Shown here: in pieces, positions 1 through 13,754 of the stretch
How positions within the stretch are numbered: position 1 is the stretch's first letter
Layout of the letters: each line of letters opens with the position of its first letter
NCBI RefSeq assembly: GCF_000801105.2
Contig: NC_079514.1
Location: 3,410,001-3,474,000 of the forward strand
Reading direction: 5' to 3'
DNA from: Raphanus sativus
Lineage: Eukaryota > Streptophyta > Magnoliopsida > Brassicales > Brassicaceae
Length of the DNA stretch: 64,000 nt
Position numbers and translations under genes: made by a program
The notes under the pieces: generated by a model
Seen by the model: only the letters and a program-made list of their open reading frames with translations
Told to the model about the DNA's origin: nothing
The model's database searches: none

Positions 1-110
1 GTAGCAGTTGGGTAGGCACTAAAATGCAATCCGTTTTTAACCATTTCTTGTGTGTTGAGAAACCTCTCAAGTTTTAGATTTATTTGGTTCTTGTGATGTT
101 TTTACAATAG

Positions 111-881
111 GTAAGTCATTATCCAGCTGGGTATAAGCAAGAACGAATAGTTGGAATGGGTATGAATGAAGAAGAGCTTAAAAGCAATCCGGTAAAACAA
201 AGATTCAATATTGTCTTATATGGATCATCATATCAATGGATCTTATCTTCTCTCTCTCTCTCAGGTTCTCACCGAGTACATAGTCCAAGACTTGAATCTC
301 AATCCAAAGCTTCCTTTTGAAGACAATTCTTTCCAAGTTATTACCAATGTGGTAAAGACACAAACTTTCTATAAGTTAACTTCTTAACTAAAACTCAAGT
401 CATGACCAAACTAATGTGTGTATTTGTATCTCAATAGGTAAGTGTGGATTATCTTACAAAGCCACTTGTAGTTTTCAAGGAAATGAACAGAATCCTCAAG
501 CCAGGAGGACTCGCTCTAATGAGGTTGGTTCTTTTCTCTTAACACAAACCTGCCAAGTCTTTTGGATTCACTTCCCCTCTTTGTCTTATTTATCTCTGCA
601 GCTTCTCCAACCGTTGCTTCTTTACTAAAGCAATCTCGATATGGACATCAACCGGGGATGCAGATCATGCTCTCATTGTTGGATCATACTTTCACTATGC
701 TGGTGGATATGAACCTCCTCAGGTATGTATTTCTATATATATTCATCAACACACCTTCAACTCTTTATAGAGATTATTCATTTTCAACTTGTGACCAATT
801 CAGGCCGTTGATATATCTCCAAATCCAGGACGTTCGGATCCAATGTACGTCGTTTACTCCAGAAAACTCCCAGTGGCCTAA
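111..881 (+). CDS. SAM-dependent methyltransferase, 3' part (At4g29590-like)
   Basis: This is the C-terminal part of a class I S-adenosylmethionine-dependent methyltransferase; the 5' exons lie outside the window. Five exons read in phase: 111-191, 265-351, 438-523, 602-722 and 804-881 (TAA), all with GT-AG borders. Visible motifs are PFEDNSFQVITNVVSVDYL (the post-II/III strand region of the Rossmann fold), a conserved turn FKEMNRILKPGGLALMSFS (typical motif of the methyltransferase-11 family), and a tail GRSDPMYVVYSRKLPVA. From memory it closely matches A. thaliana At4g29590, annotated only as a putative plastid methyltransferase; the substrate is unknown. It is the outermost member of the collinear block. 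I see no disruption in the visible exons. Bases 1-110 read as intron. Confidence 0.85.
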
Positions 882-1284
882 GAGTTTAGATCCAATCCCT
901 ACATGTATACACACATAGATGAATATAGTGTTCAATTGAGACTACTTGGGAAACCTGGTTTATACAAAATAATATTTAACTCTCTCTGTCAGTAATATTC
1001 ATAGCAAACAAGTGTATCCCTTTGTTCGTTTTCTCTACTAACATGTCACTTAAGTGTTGAGCAACACCAGTTCTGTAGCACAAGATAGACACATACAAGA
1101 GTTGGTTTAGTAAAAAATCAATAGTCTAAAACTCAGAAACATAAAAGTCAAATGTAGTAGTGTGAACTGTGAAGCAAAGGGAATGTTGCAGAACTTTAAA
1201 GAAAAGAAAAAATACAAAAAAATCAAAAACTAATATCACAATTTGAGCTGAAAGTTTGAAGCTCTGCTTCTTTTCGAGAGAGCT
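882..1284. other. Convergent intergenic spacer
   Basis: These 400 bases lie between the stop of the methyltransferase and the stop of the PRMT gene on the opposite strand, so they should hold both 3' UTRs. I see no ORF, repeat or RNA gene in them. Confidence 0.6.
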
Positions 1285-3083
<1,799 letters not shown>

Positions 3084-3091
3084 TGTTTCTT

Positions 3092-3094
<3 letters not shown>

Positions 3095-3145
<51 letters not shown>
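3095..3145. repeat. (GA)n microsatellite in PRMT11 5' UTR
   Basis: About 25 uninterrupted GA units lie 12 bases upstream of the PRMT11 ATG, reading as (TC)n in the transcript. TC-rich leaders are common in plants. Length is probably polymorphic. Confidence 0.9.
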
Positions 3146-3148
<3 letters not shown>

Positions 3149-3940
3149 GTGGAAAGATTAGGGTTTTAGGAAGCCGCCACAAGCTTTTTATTTCAGAACT
3201 TGAACAAGTCTTTTGGTCTTGTTTTTTCTTTTCCTCTCTCTCTTGTGGTGGTTACGAATTTTAAATTGAATTAAAATCGGTCTAGAGATATTTTCTGAAC
3301 CGGTTAAATGTATCCGTCCAGTTCGGGATTACCATGAACCGCTGTCGTGTTCGGATATTAGGACATAGCAAGGAGAAGTCCGAACGACATCGTATTAAGG
3401 AGTAGCCGTCGTTGAGATCCTCGGAGAGAAGAGAGTCCCCCCAATCAACTCATCTTCTTCTTCCTCACTTCGGTTGCACAAACACAAAAGGTAGGGTGAG
3501 CCTCGCTGATCTTCTTGCAATCTTCTCGTTTCAGATTCTCAATTGTGTTTTATGAATCTAGTTTTTTGTTTGCCTGATTGAGAGTGTTGCTCCTGCTTCC
3601 CTCTTTTCTATGGTCGGACTTTTAGATTTACATTCATTCATCACTTCCTGCTTCTATAGGGAATGAGTCACTGATTTCATGTGCTTGATCGATTCACACT
3701 GGAGCTCGTTCGATCTTACTGCTCTAGAAATTGCTGATTAGGGGTTTAAAGTTTAGGTCTTTTTAGCTCAATTTGTGTTAATTTATCGTAAAGTCTCTGT
3801 CTTTGAATGTAACTCTAATTATGGGCTATGTCTAAAAAAAATTGTAATAATCATCTGGGTTTTTGTTTCTGAAACTGAAAAAAAATTGGTAGATGTTAAC
3901 ATTTTGATTGTATTTTGAATGGATTAGGAGGTTTGTGAAG
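3146..3940. promoter_or_regulatory. Divergent promoter region of PRMT11 and ATP synthase g
   Basis: The two start codons are 857 bases apart and face away from each other. On the plus side there is a plausible 5' UTR intron: donor GTAGGG at 3491 and acceptor ...ATTAG ending at 3927, leaving a short leader next to the ATG at 3941. The intron placement is inferred from consensus sites only. I did not find a convincing TATA box for either gene. Confidence 0.5.
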
Positions 3941-4722
3941 ATGGCATCAAAGTTGATACAAGTTCAGTCAAAGGCATGTGAGGCTTCCAAGTTTGTGGCC
4001 AAGCATGGAACTTCTTACTACAGGCAGTTGCTTGAGAAGAACAAACACTATATCCAGGAACCTGCTACGGTGGACAAGTGCCAAGAGTTGTCTAAGCAAC
4101 TTCTCTACACCCGTCTTGCTAGGTCCTTCCTTCTCTCTCAACATTCTCATGGTCGTAAACTGTTCTTGGAACTGAAAATGGCATTACTTTGTTGTCTCCT
4201 CTAATAGATGGGAAATTTAATTCAAGTTCTATTCCATAGTATCTTTGCATTGAATTGTTTGTCGTCTTGTTTAGCCCTTTGTCATAGTTTGCTGGATTAT
4301 GTTTTAAGGTAGTCAAGCTTGAGTTGTTTGATAAATACATCTCTAAGTAAGCCCGTTTGCGACAATCTTTCATGTTTACTTATTGTCAAAATGACACAGT
4401 AACTATGACTATTATAGTAACCATGACTATTAAACATAGTAACCATGACTTAAGGAGCTTTGCGATCCTGGTTTTGCCTTTTGGGTGTGGTCTTTCTCAG
4501 TGTCTTAACTATTTTTTCTCACTCACTCTTTACAGCATTCCTGGACGCTGTGAAACCTTCCGGAAGGAAGTAGACTACGCGAAGAACTTGTGGAAGAACA
4601 GAACCGATCTGAAGGTAGAAGATGCCGGAATCGCTGCATTTTTTGGTCTCGAATGCTTTGCCTGGTACTGCGCTGGTGAAATCATCGGCAGAGGCTTCAC
4701 CTTCACCGGCTACTACCCTTGA
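3941..4722 (+). CDS. Mitochondrial ATP synthase subunit g
   Basis: Encodes the small membrane subunit g of the mitochondrial F1Fo ATP synthase, which acts in the Fo dimer interface and cristae shaping (family knowledge). Two exons, 3941-4122 and 4536-4722, join with a split codon to give 122 residues, the usual plant length. The start ATGGCATCAAAG follows the acceptor of a likely 5' UTR intron. The C-terminal third holds the single hydrophobic segment GIAAFFGLECFAWYCAGEII ending in RGFTFTGYYP, diagnostic for plant subunit g. It matches At4g29480 from memory. No defects seen. The 413 bp intron contains a short imprecise repeat of GTAACCATGACTAT-like units near 4400-4450. Confidence 0.93.
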
Positions 4723-5365
4723 ATGTGAGGAACACTAACTTGAACAACATTGTGTAATCCCCATATTTTAGTTCCCATGACTCAAAATTTTCTTCCAGCC
4801 TTTCTCTGAAACGGAAACAGAGCCTTTGGAGCTGTGAAAAACATCCATTTTGCTAAACTCTTTTTGATAAAAATTGCGATCAATAAGAACAAAACTTTCC
4901 ACAGGAAGTTTGATATCACTGTTTTTTTGTAACACTACATATGTTTCATTGAAGAAAGATTAGCCGTTGCGAATACTCTGATTGGATTAATCTTAATCGT
5001 GTTCATTTCTTTCAAGAGGTAACAGAGATACATAACTTGATGGTAATGGTCTTATTAAAATGAGAGAGACATGTAGCAAAACCTTCAGAACTGCTACATT
5101 GAGATTGTTTTTTTTTTCAAATCTCAAGCAAACTCTGATGGTCTTGCAACAAGCATGACCATGACAACTGTGTTGGCTTAAAAGTTAGCATCAAGACGAT
5201 CACAAAATGCATATTTTGAAGAACTATCCTAATAAACAATTAAAAGAATAGTGAGTTTTGTTTTTTTTAGAAGAAATATTAAAGAGAAAACTGAAAAGAA
5301 AACAGAGTTAAAAGAAAGCTAGAAGTAGCACAACTTGATAGAAAAGGGGCAGAAACAAAAATAAG
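4723..5365. other. Intergenic spacer between ATP synthase g and tRNA-Pro
   Basis: About 640 AT-rich bases holding the 3' UTR of the ATP synthase g gene. I see no further gene or repeat. Confidence 0.5.
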
Positions 5366-5437
5366 GGGGCGTTCCGAGAATCGAACTCGGGACCTCTCGC
5401 ACCCAAAGCGAGAATCATACCACTAGACCAAACGCCC
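5366..5437 (-). tRNA. tRNA-Pro (anticodon TGG)
   Basis: Reading the minus strand, a 72-base cloverleaf starts GGGCGTT and ends AACGCCC plus discriminator C. The 7 bp acceptor stem pairs perfectly. The anticodon arm is TCTCGCTTTGGGTGCGAGA with anticodon TGG, and the T arm contains GTTCGATTC with perfectly paired CCGAG/CTCGG stems. There is no intron. It is essentially identical to Arabidopsis tRNA-Pro(TGG) as I remember it. A T-rich stretch downstream on the minus strand can act as Pol III terminator. Confidence 0.97.
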
Positions 5438-5501
5438 TTTCGATAAGTACCTAGATTAATACAATTAGACTTATATTATCTCACAGAATTAAACCTAGGG
5501 C

Positions 5502-6198
5502 TAGGGGTGGGCGTTCGGGTACCCGTTCGGGTTCGGGTCGGGTATTTCGGATTTTCGGGTATTTCGGTATAGGAGTATAATACCCGTTCGGGTATTTCTG
5601 AACTTCGGATCGGGTTCGGGTATTTTTAGTTCGGGTTCGGTTATTTCGGATCGGGTTCGGATATTTAGATTTTAAAAGAAATAAAAATAAAATTTTCTTT
5701 TTTAAAGTTTTTTATATTTAAAAATATAGATTTTACTTAACTGATTTTTTTTTCTTTTTATAGATCGAATGATTAATAGATTTGGAGATAACATTTCCAA
5801 AATAAAAATATTAATTTGGCTATTGTTTTTAAACTTTGGATGTAACTTTGGTTAATATATGAAATAAAAAGTTTAACATGCATTTCAAATGAATATCAAA
5901 TTATTTTCTCCATAATTATATATATACTATATGATTTTAAAGTATGTCTAACATCAATATAAATATTTTAAATAAAATGAGAGATGTAAACTAGAAATAT
6001 AAGGGTAAGTATACACATGTTCGGTTATTTTCGGATATCCATTCGGGTTCGGGTATTACCCGTTCGGGTTCGGATATCCAATCTCTCATAACTTAATACC
6101 CGTTCGGGTATTTTACTACTTCGGTTCGGATTTCGGTTCGGGTTTTTCGGGTCGGGTTCGGGTGCCACTTCGGATATCGGTTAAAGTGCCCACCCCTA
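5502..6198. mobile_element. Non-autonomous hAT-type element, 697 bp, TTCGGG-rich
   Basis: The element has an 11 bp perfect terminal inverted repeat (TAGGGGTGGGC at 5502-5512; its complement at 6188-6198) and an exact 8 bp target duplication CCTAGGGC (5494-5501 and 6199-6206). An 8 bp duplication with TIRs of this form is the hAT superfamily signature. Both ends carry arrays of degenerate GTTCGGGT/ACCCGTTCGGG units, in the left 150 and right 200 bases, which look like subterminal transposase-binding repeats. The centre is AT-rich and non-coding, so it needs a transposase in trans. It sits between the tRNA and the RPL28 promoter. Confidence 0.9.
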
Positions 6199-6219
6199 CC
6201 TAGGGCTTGGCAAAGAGTG

Positions 6220-6326
6220 CGTGTATATATATATTTACCTAACGCCGGCACTAGTCTCGTTCGTTCATATATTCCACCATTCTCTAGTTCGTGAGGCTTG
6301 AGATTCCATTAGTAGATCAAATCGAA
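6220..6326 (+). promoter_or_regulatory. RPL28 core promoter and leader
   Basis: A TATA-like run TATATATATATTTA lies at about 6224-6236, roughly 95 bases before the RPL28 ATG. The hAT element ends only 13 bases upstream of this interval, so more distal promoter sequence has been displaced by the insertion or replaced by it. Confidence 0.45.
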
Positions 6327-7511
<1,185 letters not shown>

Positions 7512-7816
7512 AGAATCCGCCATTGGATGAAATATTTTACTTCTTATAAATCTTTGTTTCGAGAGCTTAGTTCGGACAATGCTTGTAGGTTTAATGATTT
7601 CTCCTGAACAGCTGAGAGTTTTGTTTGAACGACCTCCTTTTTTATCATCCTTTTTTCACAAAATGATATAAAAAATTAATTAGTATGGTTATGATGATGA
7701 CTAATCTAACTCTAAATCATTGTCATTGCCTGTTTCTTGTTCCAAGATTCTGTTTAACCAAAGTGTGAACAGATTCATTACATTGGAAAAAAATCTATGC
7801 AAAAGAAGCTTAAGAT

Positions 7817-7980
7817 TGTTATGAACCGACTGGTTCAGATGGATGTTTATCCAAAAGATACTTACTAGGCTTTGACCCATTAGTGGCCCATCTTGTAACT
7901 GACCCATTAGGGTTTATGACATTGTAACTCCCTATATAAGGAGTTCATATTCGACATTAATAAGACACACATGCACAACA
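7817..7980 (+). repeat. 5' LTR of the Copia element
   Basis: 164 bp, TG...CA ends. It contains a TATA box in CCTATATAAGGAG near 7930, which is the likely transcription start region of the element. Confidence 0.93.
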
Positions 7981-8069
7981 CGTTATCAGCACGAGTTAAG
8001 CTCAAAACCCTAGCAAAATTCGTAGCTCACCAAAACCTTAAAACTAGCCGCATCTTAAAACAGTCATAT

Positions 8070-8570
8070 CTCCCTAACCGTAACGACCTAGACGGCGAGC
8101 CACCTATCAATCTGAAGATCTCGACGAGACGAAGCCAGCGCCGCTAACCTAGCGAGGATCCGATCTCAGACGCGCCGGCACGCTCTGTTTTAGTGCGCGC
8201 CGTCAATTGCTCAAGAACCCTAATTTTGACGCAACTTAAAATAGATCGTTCTCTCAAACCATGACGATCCAGACGACGTGCGACATACCGATTTGAAGAT
8301 CTTGAAGAGAAGAATCCATAGCCGCAAACCTCGCGTCGATCAGATCTTAGATGCCCCGCCAAGCTCTGTTTTAGTGCGCGCCGTCAATTGCACAAGAACC
8401 CTAATTTTGACTCAACTTCAAATCGATCGTTCTCCTAAACCGTAACGATCCAGAAGACGTGCGACATATCAATTTGAAGCTATTGAAGAGGAGAATCCAA
8501 CGCCGCAGACCTCACCTCAATCCGTGATCTGACGCGTTCTCTACGACAGCTACAAGCCGCGCCGTCAAAA
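8070..8570 (+). repeat. 181 bp tandem repeat in the Copia leader
   Basis: Nearly three diverged copies of a 181 bp unit. Landmarks GCTCTGTTTTAGTGCGCGCC at about 8182 and 8363 and GATCGTTCTC at 8244 and 8425 give the same period. The tract is GC-rich compared with its surroundings and lies between the 5' LTR and gag, so it may be a packaging or translation leader. Confidence 0.8.
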
Positions 8571-9028
8571 TCAGAAATAAACCTAAAGAAAACAAAGGAT
8601 CCCAGTAAGATCAATTGAGGTTAATATTTCCAAAGGAACCAAGGAGCGAATCGAGTTAATCCAAAGGTAAGTCATCAAACCTTAATTTTGATTGATCCGA
8701 TTTTTATGAAAAATGTTTGAGGTTGAGATTAGAACTTTAGAGAACTCGTATACCCTGATTGATTGAATCATTAGGTTGCTAGATTTGATATAATAAACTT
8801 GTTTAATAAACAAACCCTAAAGTTCATGAAATTTAAAACTTGTATAAAACCCCAAACCGAATCGGATTATGAAACCATTTAAACCATATCCGATTATTAA
8901 ACCCTAATCTAAACCGGTTTATGAAACTTATAAAAAAAAAAAACCAAATCCGAATTGTGAAATCATTAAACCAAATCAGTTTATAAATCCCTAAACCAAT
9001 CAATATTATAAACCCTATTTTGATAGAT

Positions 9029-9113
9029 AGAAAGTTTCCATTTCTAGAAAGTTTCCATTTCTAGAAAGTTTCCATTTTTAGAAAGTTTCCATTTTTAGAA
9101 TGTTTCCTTTTAT
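9029..9113 (+). repeat. 17 bp tandem repeat
   Basis: About five copies of AGAAAGTTTCCATTTCT, the last one diverged, in the untranslated leader of the Copia element. Confidence 0.85.
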
Positions 9114-9209
9114 AGAATTTTCTGGAAAACTTCTCTAAAATGAGATTTTAAAATCAGTTCCTCGGAACATATTACTAAGGTCTAAGTTATGAAACACTAA
9201 ATATTTTAG

Positions 9210-10093
9210 ATGTCGAATTCCTCCATCATAATCTCAGGAGAAAACTACTTGCAATATGTGCAATGGGCACAAGATATTAAAACCACACTTGAGTCTGATG
9301 AACTCAGTGAATGCATCACATATGATAGCATTGCAAGAGAACTCCTGAACACTCGCCATCATATTTGTGAAAAACTCAAAAGTCTATATCTGACTGATGA
9401 TCCCTCAAAGCTTTGGACAGATCTAAAAAATAGAAATTGTATCCAAGAGGTTATACATACCAAAGCTTTACGAGAATCGATCAACCTCAGATTCCGAGAC
9501 TATAAAATTGCGGAAGAATATAACTTTGACCTACTCAAAATAGTTTTCGAAATGAAACTATGTGGTGAGGTAGTGACTGATGAAGATATGTTGGAAAAGA
9601 CATTCTCCACCTTTCACCCTACCAACTTATTGTTACTACAACAATATAAAGAAATTGGCTTCACTACCTATACATCTCTAATAGCAAGATTGTTGCAAGC
9701 TGAGCAAAATCATGAATGCTAATGAACAGTAGTGAAAGAGAGTTTACGAGGCCAACTCCATTACCACCAGCTAATGCACTACCAGCCGAAAGGGCTGATC
9801 TAGAAACCAACCGTGTCAAGAGAGGATATGGACATGGGGGATGGTCTAAGTTGTGCAATAATTGTGGAATGAAAATCCATTCGGGACAGAGATGCAGAAC
9901 TCCCAAGTATCTAGCTGTTCTTTATCATAAAAGCTTTAAAAGAAAAGCAAAGATGGTTCAGAAAGATGAAGGAAAATTGTCAAAGATATTCTCATGGATC
10001 AAGGAGAGTGTGGTCGGATGGATCACAAGAAAGATTAATCCAGTGAAGCATAAGAGAATAGATCACCATGATGACTCGACATCAAGCCCTTAG
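9210..10093 (+). pseudogene. Copia gag-like region, frameshifted
   Basis: Two overlapping frames encode a capsid-like protein. The first (9210-9722, 170 residues) has the plant Copia gag start (NYLQYVQWAQDIKTTLES) and the helical UBN2/gag-pre region. It stops just as the second frame (9716-10093) begins. The second carries a CCHC zinc knuckle, CNNCGMKIHSGQRC, with exact C-X2-C-X4-H-X4-C spacing at about residues 47-60, followed by a basic tail. The break is a small frameshift between capsid and zinc knuckle. The zinc finger is followed by a stop rather than by protease, so gag and pol are separated. Confidence 0.8.
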
Positions 10094-11899
10094 TGTTCTT
10101 ACTTAGTTATTTCATACCTTATTATTTTCCTTTAAACATTATTCACTTCCTTTGGTTGCTATCTTTGAAAGAACCAAAAAAAAAAATGAAAGTTTTTATA
10201 TCATAAACAAAACGTTCATTCATGTGAATACCCTTATGATGTACAGTGGATCAAACCACAGACATCTTAAGACACAAAATCCACGACCAAATATCCTATT
10301 GCCTCAACGGTACACAAAGAGAGGACGTGTACAATATAGAGGTCGTGTGCATTGTATTCACATTTGAGGCTATGTACACAAAGAGAGGACGTGTACAATA
10401 ATCATTCTTATAAGTGAAAGACTTAAGAATTGATGAATGGATAGTTTCATAATGAATTCATGGGCAAAAGAAACAAAGTGTTTCCTTAAATAGAAACCGC
10501 TCAAAGAAGATTGTATAATGGTAAAAGCTAAGTTAACTCACGCTAAAAGTATCCAAATATGATATGTCCATGGGGGTAAGTGTTAATCATTTCATGTAAC
10601 ATGGACATACACAATATTGATACATCAAAGAGTTCACAAGAACAAAGATAGACTTATCCCATTCGGATTAAAACTAAGGATAAAGGAAAACATGTTACTT
10701 CAAAACGTCCAAGTGAATATAGATTAAAGTGCTCACGTCCCAAAGGGTTTGATAAAAATTATATGATCATGGAGAATGTAGAAAACATTTCATGACTCAA
10801 TGTGGACACGAATATTCACAATGAAAGGACAAGAACAGAAAGAAAAATCGCCTAAAAGGCTACATATCTTTACATGATTCACATTCTAAAAGTATTTTAA
10901 GAATGAATGATATGTCCATGGGGGAAGGATAAGAATAAAAACCCACATTTTATTCTACATGGACATACACACACAGAAGTGAATATTGATACCCATCCCA
11001 TTGATTGAAACGGGTCAAAGGCCAGACACACCTCATCTTAGCACATAAAGAAGTGCCACTTATAAATTCTATCGCTCCACCACAGAAATATAAGATGAGA
11101 GGATGGGAATAGATGTTGGATATGACTTGATATAAGTTCCCCACGCTCATAAGAACCTTGAGCCAACCACGGATGATTAAAGGCCAGGTACAAGGATAGT
11201 CACCTCAGTGAATCCGAACATCCAACATCAAGGGGAGAAAAGAATAAGCTGGATAAAATGAGATTACATGGAATCATACATCCTGATATTGGCAAGATCC
11301 TCAGACTAGAGAATGAGACTTAGAAAGTCCAGAAGAGTATACAAAAGCTAGCTTAAACAATTGCCAGATTCCAATGACCCGAATAGAATGACTAAGTCAT
11401 CTATACCAGCTATGAATGCACCAAATTCGTTTGATGTTCAAGAAGGACACAATCAGGTTGCTACTAAGTCTATGACATGTTTTGAAAACATGATAGACCA
11501 ATGAATTCCAAAGATAAGATCCCTCGTATAAATATAGAAAGGTGCAAATGAAACCGTGGATGAGGGACTCCTAGACATAGTCGATCCAAAGATGGACAAA
11601 CCTAAAAGCCGTGGCCACGGATGAGGAAACCATAAGATATGGTTGTACCTAAGGTACCTAATGATGCTTGGGACGCCAAGCTTCAGGGTATTGAAGGCTA
11701 CAATGAAACCTCAAAGAGTTAATTCATGTCTAGGACTCAAAGGAAAAAACGAGCTCGAGATTAATTATATACTATGCATGCAATGTAGCACCTGAGATTA
11801 TTAATGAGGATCATGAACCCACGTCCATAGATGAATGCATTCAACAAGAGATTAAGATCAAATGGATAAGGAGACGTGGAGTTAAGTTCATAAAGAAAG

Positions 11900-12240
11900 A
11901 GAGGTTTTGGTCCTATAGTTCGGACACCTCTAGACAGAAAACCAGTTGGACAGGAATGATTATTTGTGAGTAAAAGAAATCAAACATGGTGAGATAGCCA
12001 AGTATAAGGCACGACCATATGCACAAGGATCTCACAAAGACCAGGAATCAATTATAAAGGAGACATACTCCTTGTGGTGGATGCAACAAACGATTAGATT
12101 CCTAGTAAGTCTGGCCATAAGAAAAGATATTAGACTTTCGGTTTAAAGGATGTAGAAACCGACTATGAATAAGTCCACTGGATAATGAATAGAAATGAAA
12201 GTCCCAGAGGATATTGAGTTGCCAAATGCAACAAGTTCTC
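11900..12240 (+). pseudogene. Copia reverse transcriptase remnant
   Basis: Translated in the plus direction with frame changes, this stretch gives KPVGQEWLFVSKRN, GEIAKYKARPYAQG, ETYS and TIRFLVSLAI, which follow the Copia RT start (KPVGCKWVFK, KARLVAQG, ETYSPV). Several stops interrupt it. The YVDD catalytic box is not recognisable. The gene is dead. Confidence 0.8.
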
Positions 12241-13498
12241 GAGAACTAAAGTGTACAAGTGTATGTTAATGATCTAAGAATATCCTAGGAACCTCTGGAG
12301 AGATATCTAAAGAAAGAATGAAAGATTCGGGACAAATAAAGTTTTGTTTGGGCTACAAGATTGAAATCTTAAAAGGATTGAATCCTTGTACATCTAAAGG
12401 TCCTAAAATGCTTTAGCATAGACCAATAAGTAGTCCCACGTCCCATAAGTCCCTTGTTTCGGACATGAGACCCATTGGTCGAAAGAAGAACAAAGAAGTT
12501 GTCTTCTGGTCCGGATACAAACCGATTATAAGTCCCATGGTCGTATGATTGTTTTGGCTTGGACTTAGACCTGTATGGTCTCAAGAAGGACATGATAGAT
12601 GTCCTTAGCCACGGATCTTTTGATCCTAAGATGGACAAGGAAGAAGTCTTTTGGTCCATAAAGTTATTTGACGCCTTACCTTGATGAGTTTGGCCAGTCA
12701 TCCTAAGTCGGATAGATGCCATGAGCATCTTGTCTTTGATATATCCAACCATAAGACAATAAAATTGAATTGTCTTATACTATCCAAGTCATACCTTAGT
12801 GCCTTTAAGGCCCTACACGTCCGGACATAACTTTGTCAAAGCATACACGTTCCTTACTCAAATGCCATTGGGCGTTTGATGTAGTTGGTACTTCCGGACA
12901 TGAGCATAAGTATATATGGTTGTTTAGATCCGACCATGAGGCACTGGGACATGATGTTAAAACATCTTAAGTTACCTATATAAGGAACTAAAGGTTTGAG
13001 ATTATTTTATACTAACCAAACCCAAAGATGTGTTTGCTTGGTTTTGTTTTTGATTATGATACAGGTTATAACATTGGATCCATACATGGATAGATCTCAA
13101 ACAAGCAGTATGCACACGTTGGAAAACAAATATGAAGAAGTACGAGTCCAACCAAAGACATGTCAACCGGCTTCTTCACCATGTCTACAACAGCACCACG
13201 TCCATGAGACCTTCCTATCAATCCAGGACGTGCACATTAGAAGATCAGCTCAGAGACTTGGCGCCCATGGAGTTACCACCAGTCTACTCATGCGCCAACC
13301 TCAGGAGCATATACGGAGGTACAAATCAGGGGAAGTGATACATGTTGTACTCTTTTTCCTTCACCATGGTTTTGTCCCACTGGGTTTTCCTGGTAAGGTT
13401 TTAATGAGGCAACACCAAGTAATTGGTAAAGTGTATCACGAGCCCAAAAAGGATTTGGTATCTGGCGAACTCAAGATGGATTCAACATCCAGGGGAAG

Positions 13499-13662
13499 TG
13501 TTATGAACCGACTGGTTCAGATGGATGTTTATCCAAAAGATACTTACTAGGCTTTGACCCATTAGTGGCCCATCTTGTAACTGACCCATTAGGGTTTATG
13601 ACATTGTAACTCCCTATATAAGGAGTTCATATTCGACATTAATAAGACACACATTCACAACA
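13499..13662 (+). repeat. 3' LTR of the Copia element
   Basis: 164 bp, nearly identical to the 5' LTR (one clear difference, CATGCAC versus CATTCAC near the end), followed by the AAGAT target duplicate. Confidence 0.93.
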
Positions 13663-13754
13663 AAGATTTGTTTTTTCTATAATTAAGCATTTGATGGTGC
13701 AATGAAAAAGTTATAGTAACAACACTGTACACAAAAGTCCATTATGTTTTTTTT

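Larger units (their letters stand above)
7817..13662 (+). mobile_element. Degraded Ty1/Copia LTR retrotransposon, 5.85 kb
   Basis: Two 164 bp direct LTRs (7817-7980 and 13499-13662) start TGTTATGAACC and end ACAACA; they differ at about one site. An exact 5 bp target duplication AAGAT flanks them (7812-7816, 13663-13667). A purine tract CCAGGGGAAG precedes the 3' LTR. Right after the 5' LTR comes CGTTATCAGCACGAG, in the primer-site position. The interior holds a gag-like ORF (9210-10090) and a pol region broken by many stops and frameshifts, with recognisable reverse transcriptase near 11.9-12.2 kb. Gag-pol order, RT type and TSD identify Copia. Near-identical LTRs with badly decayed coding sequence are an odd combination. 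Confidence 0.92.

Noticed and set aside
12369..12752. 127-codon minus-strand ORF
   Set aside because: Antisense to degraded pol; no recognisable similarity.
12996..13550. 184-codon ORF at the end of the Copia element
   Set aside because: It runs through the untranslated 3' region and into the LTR and has no domain; it is open by chance in decayed DNA.
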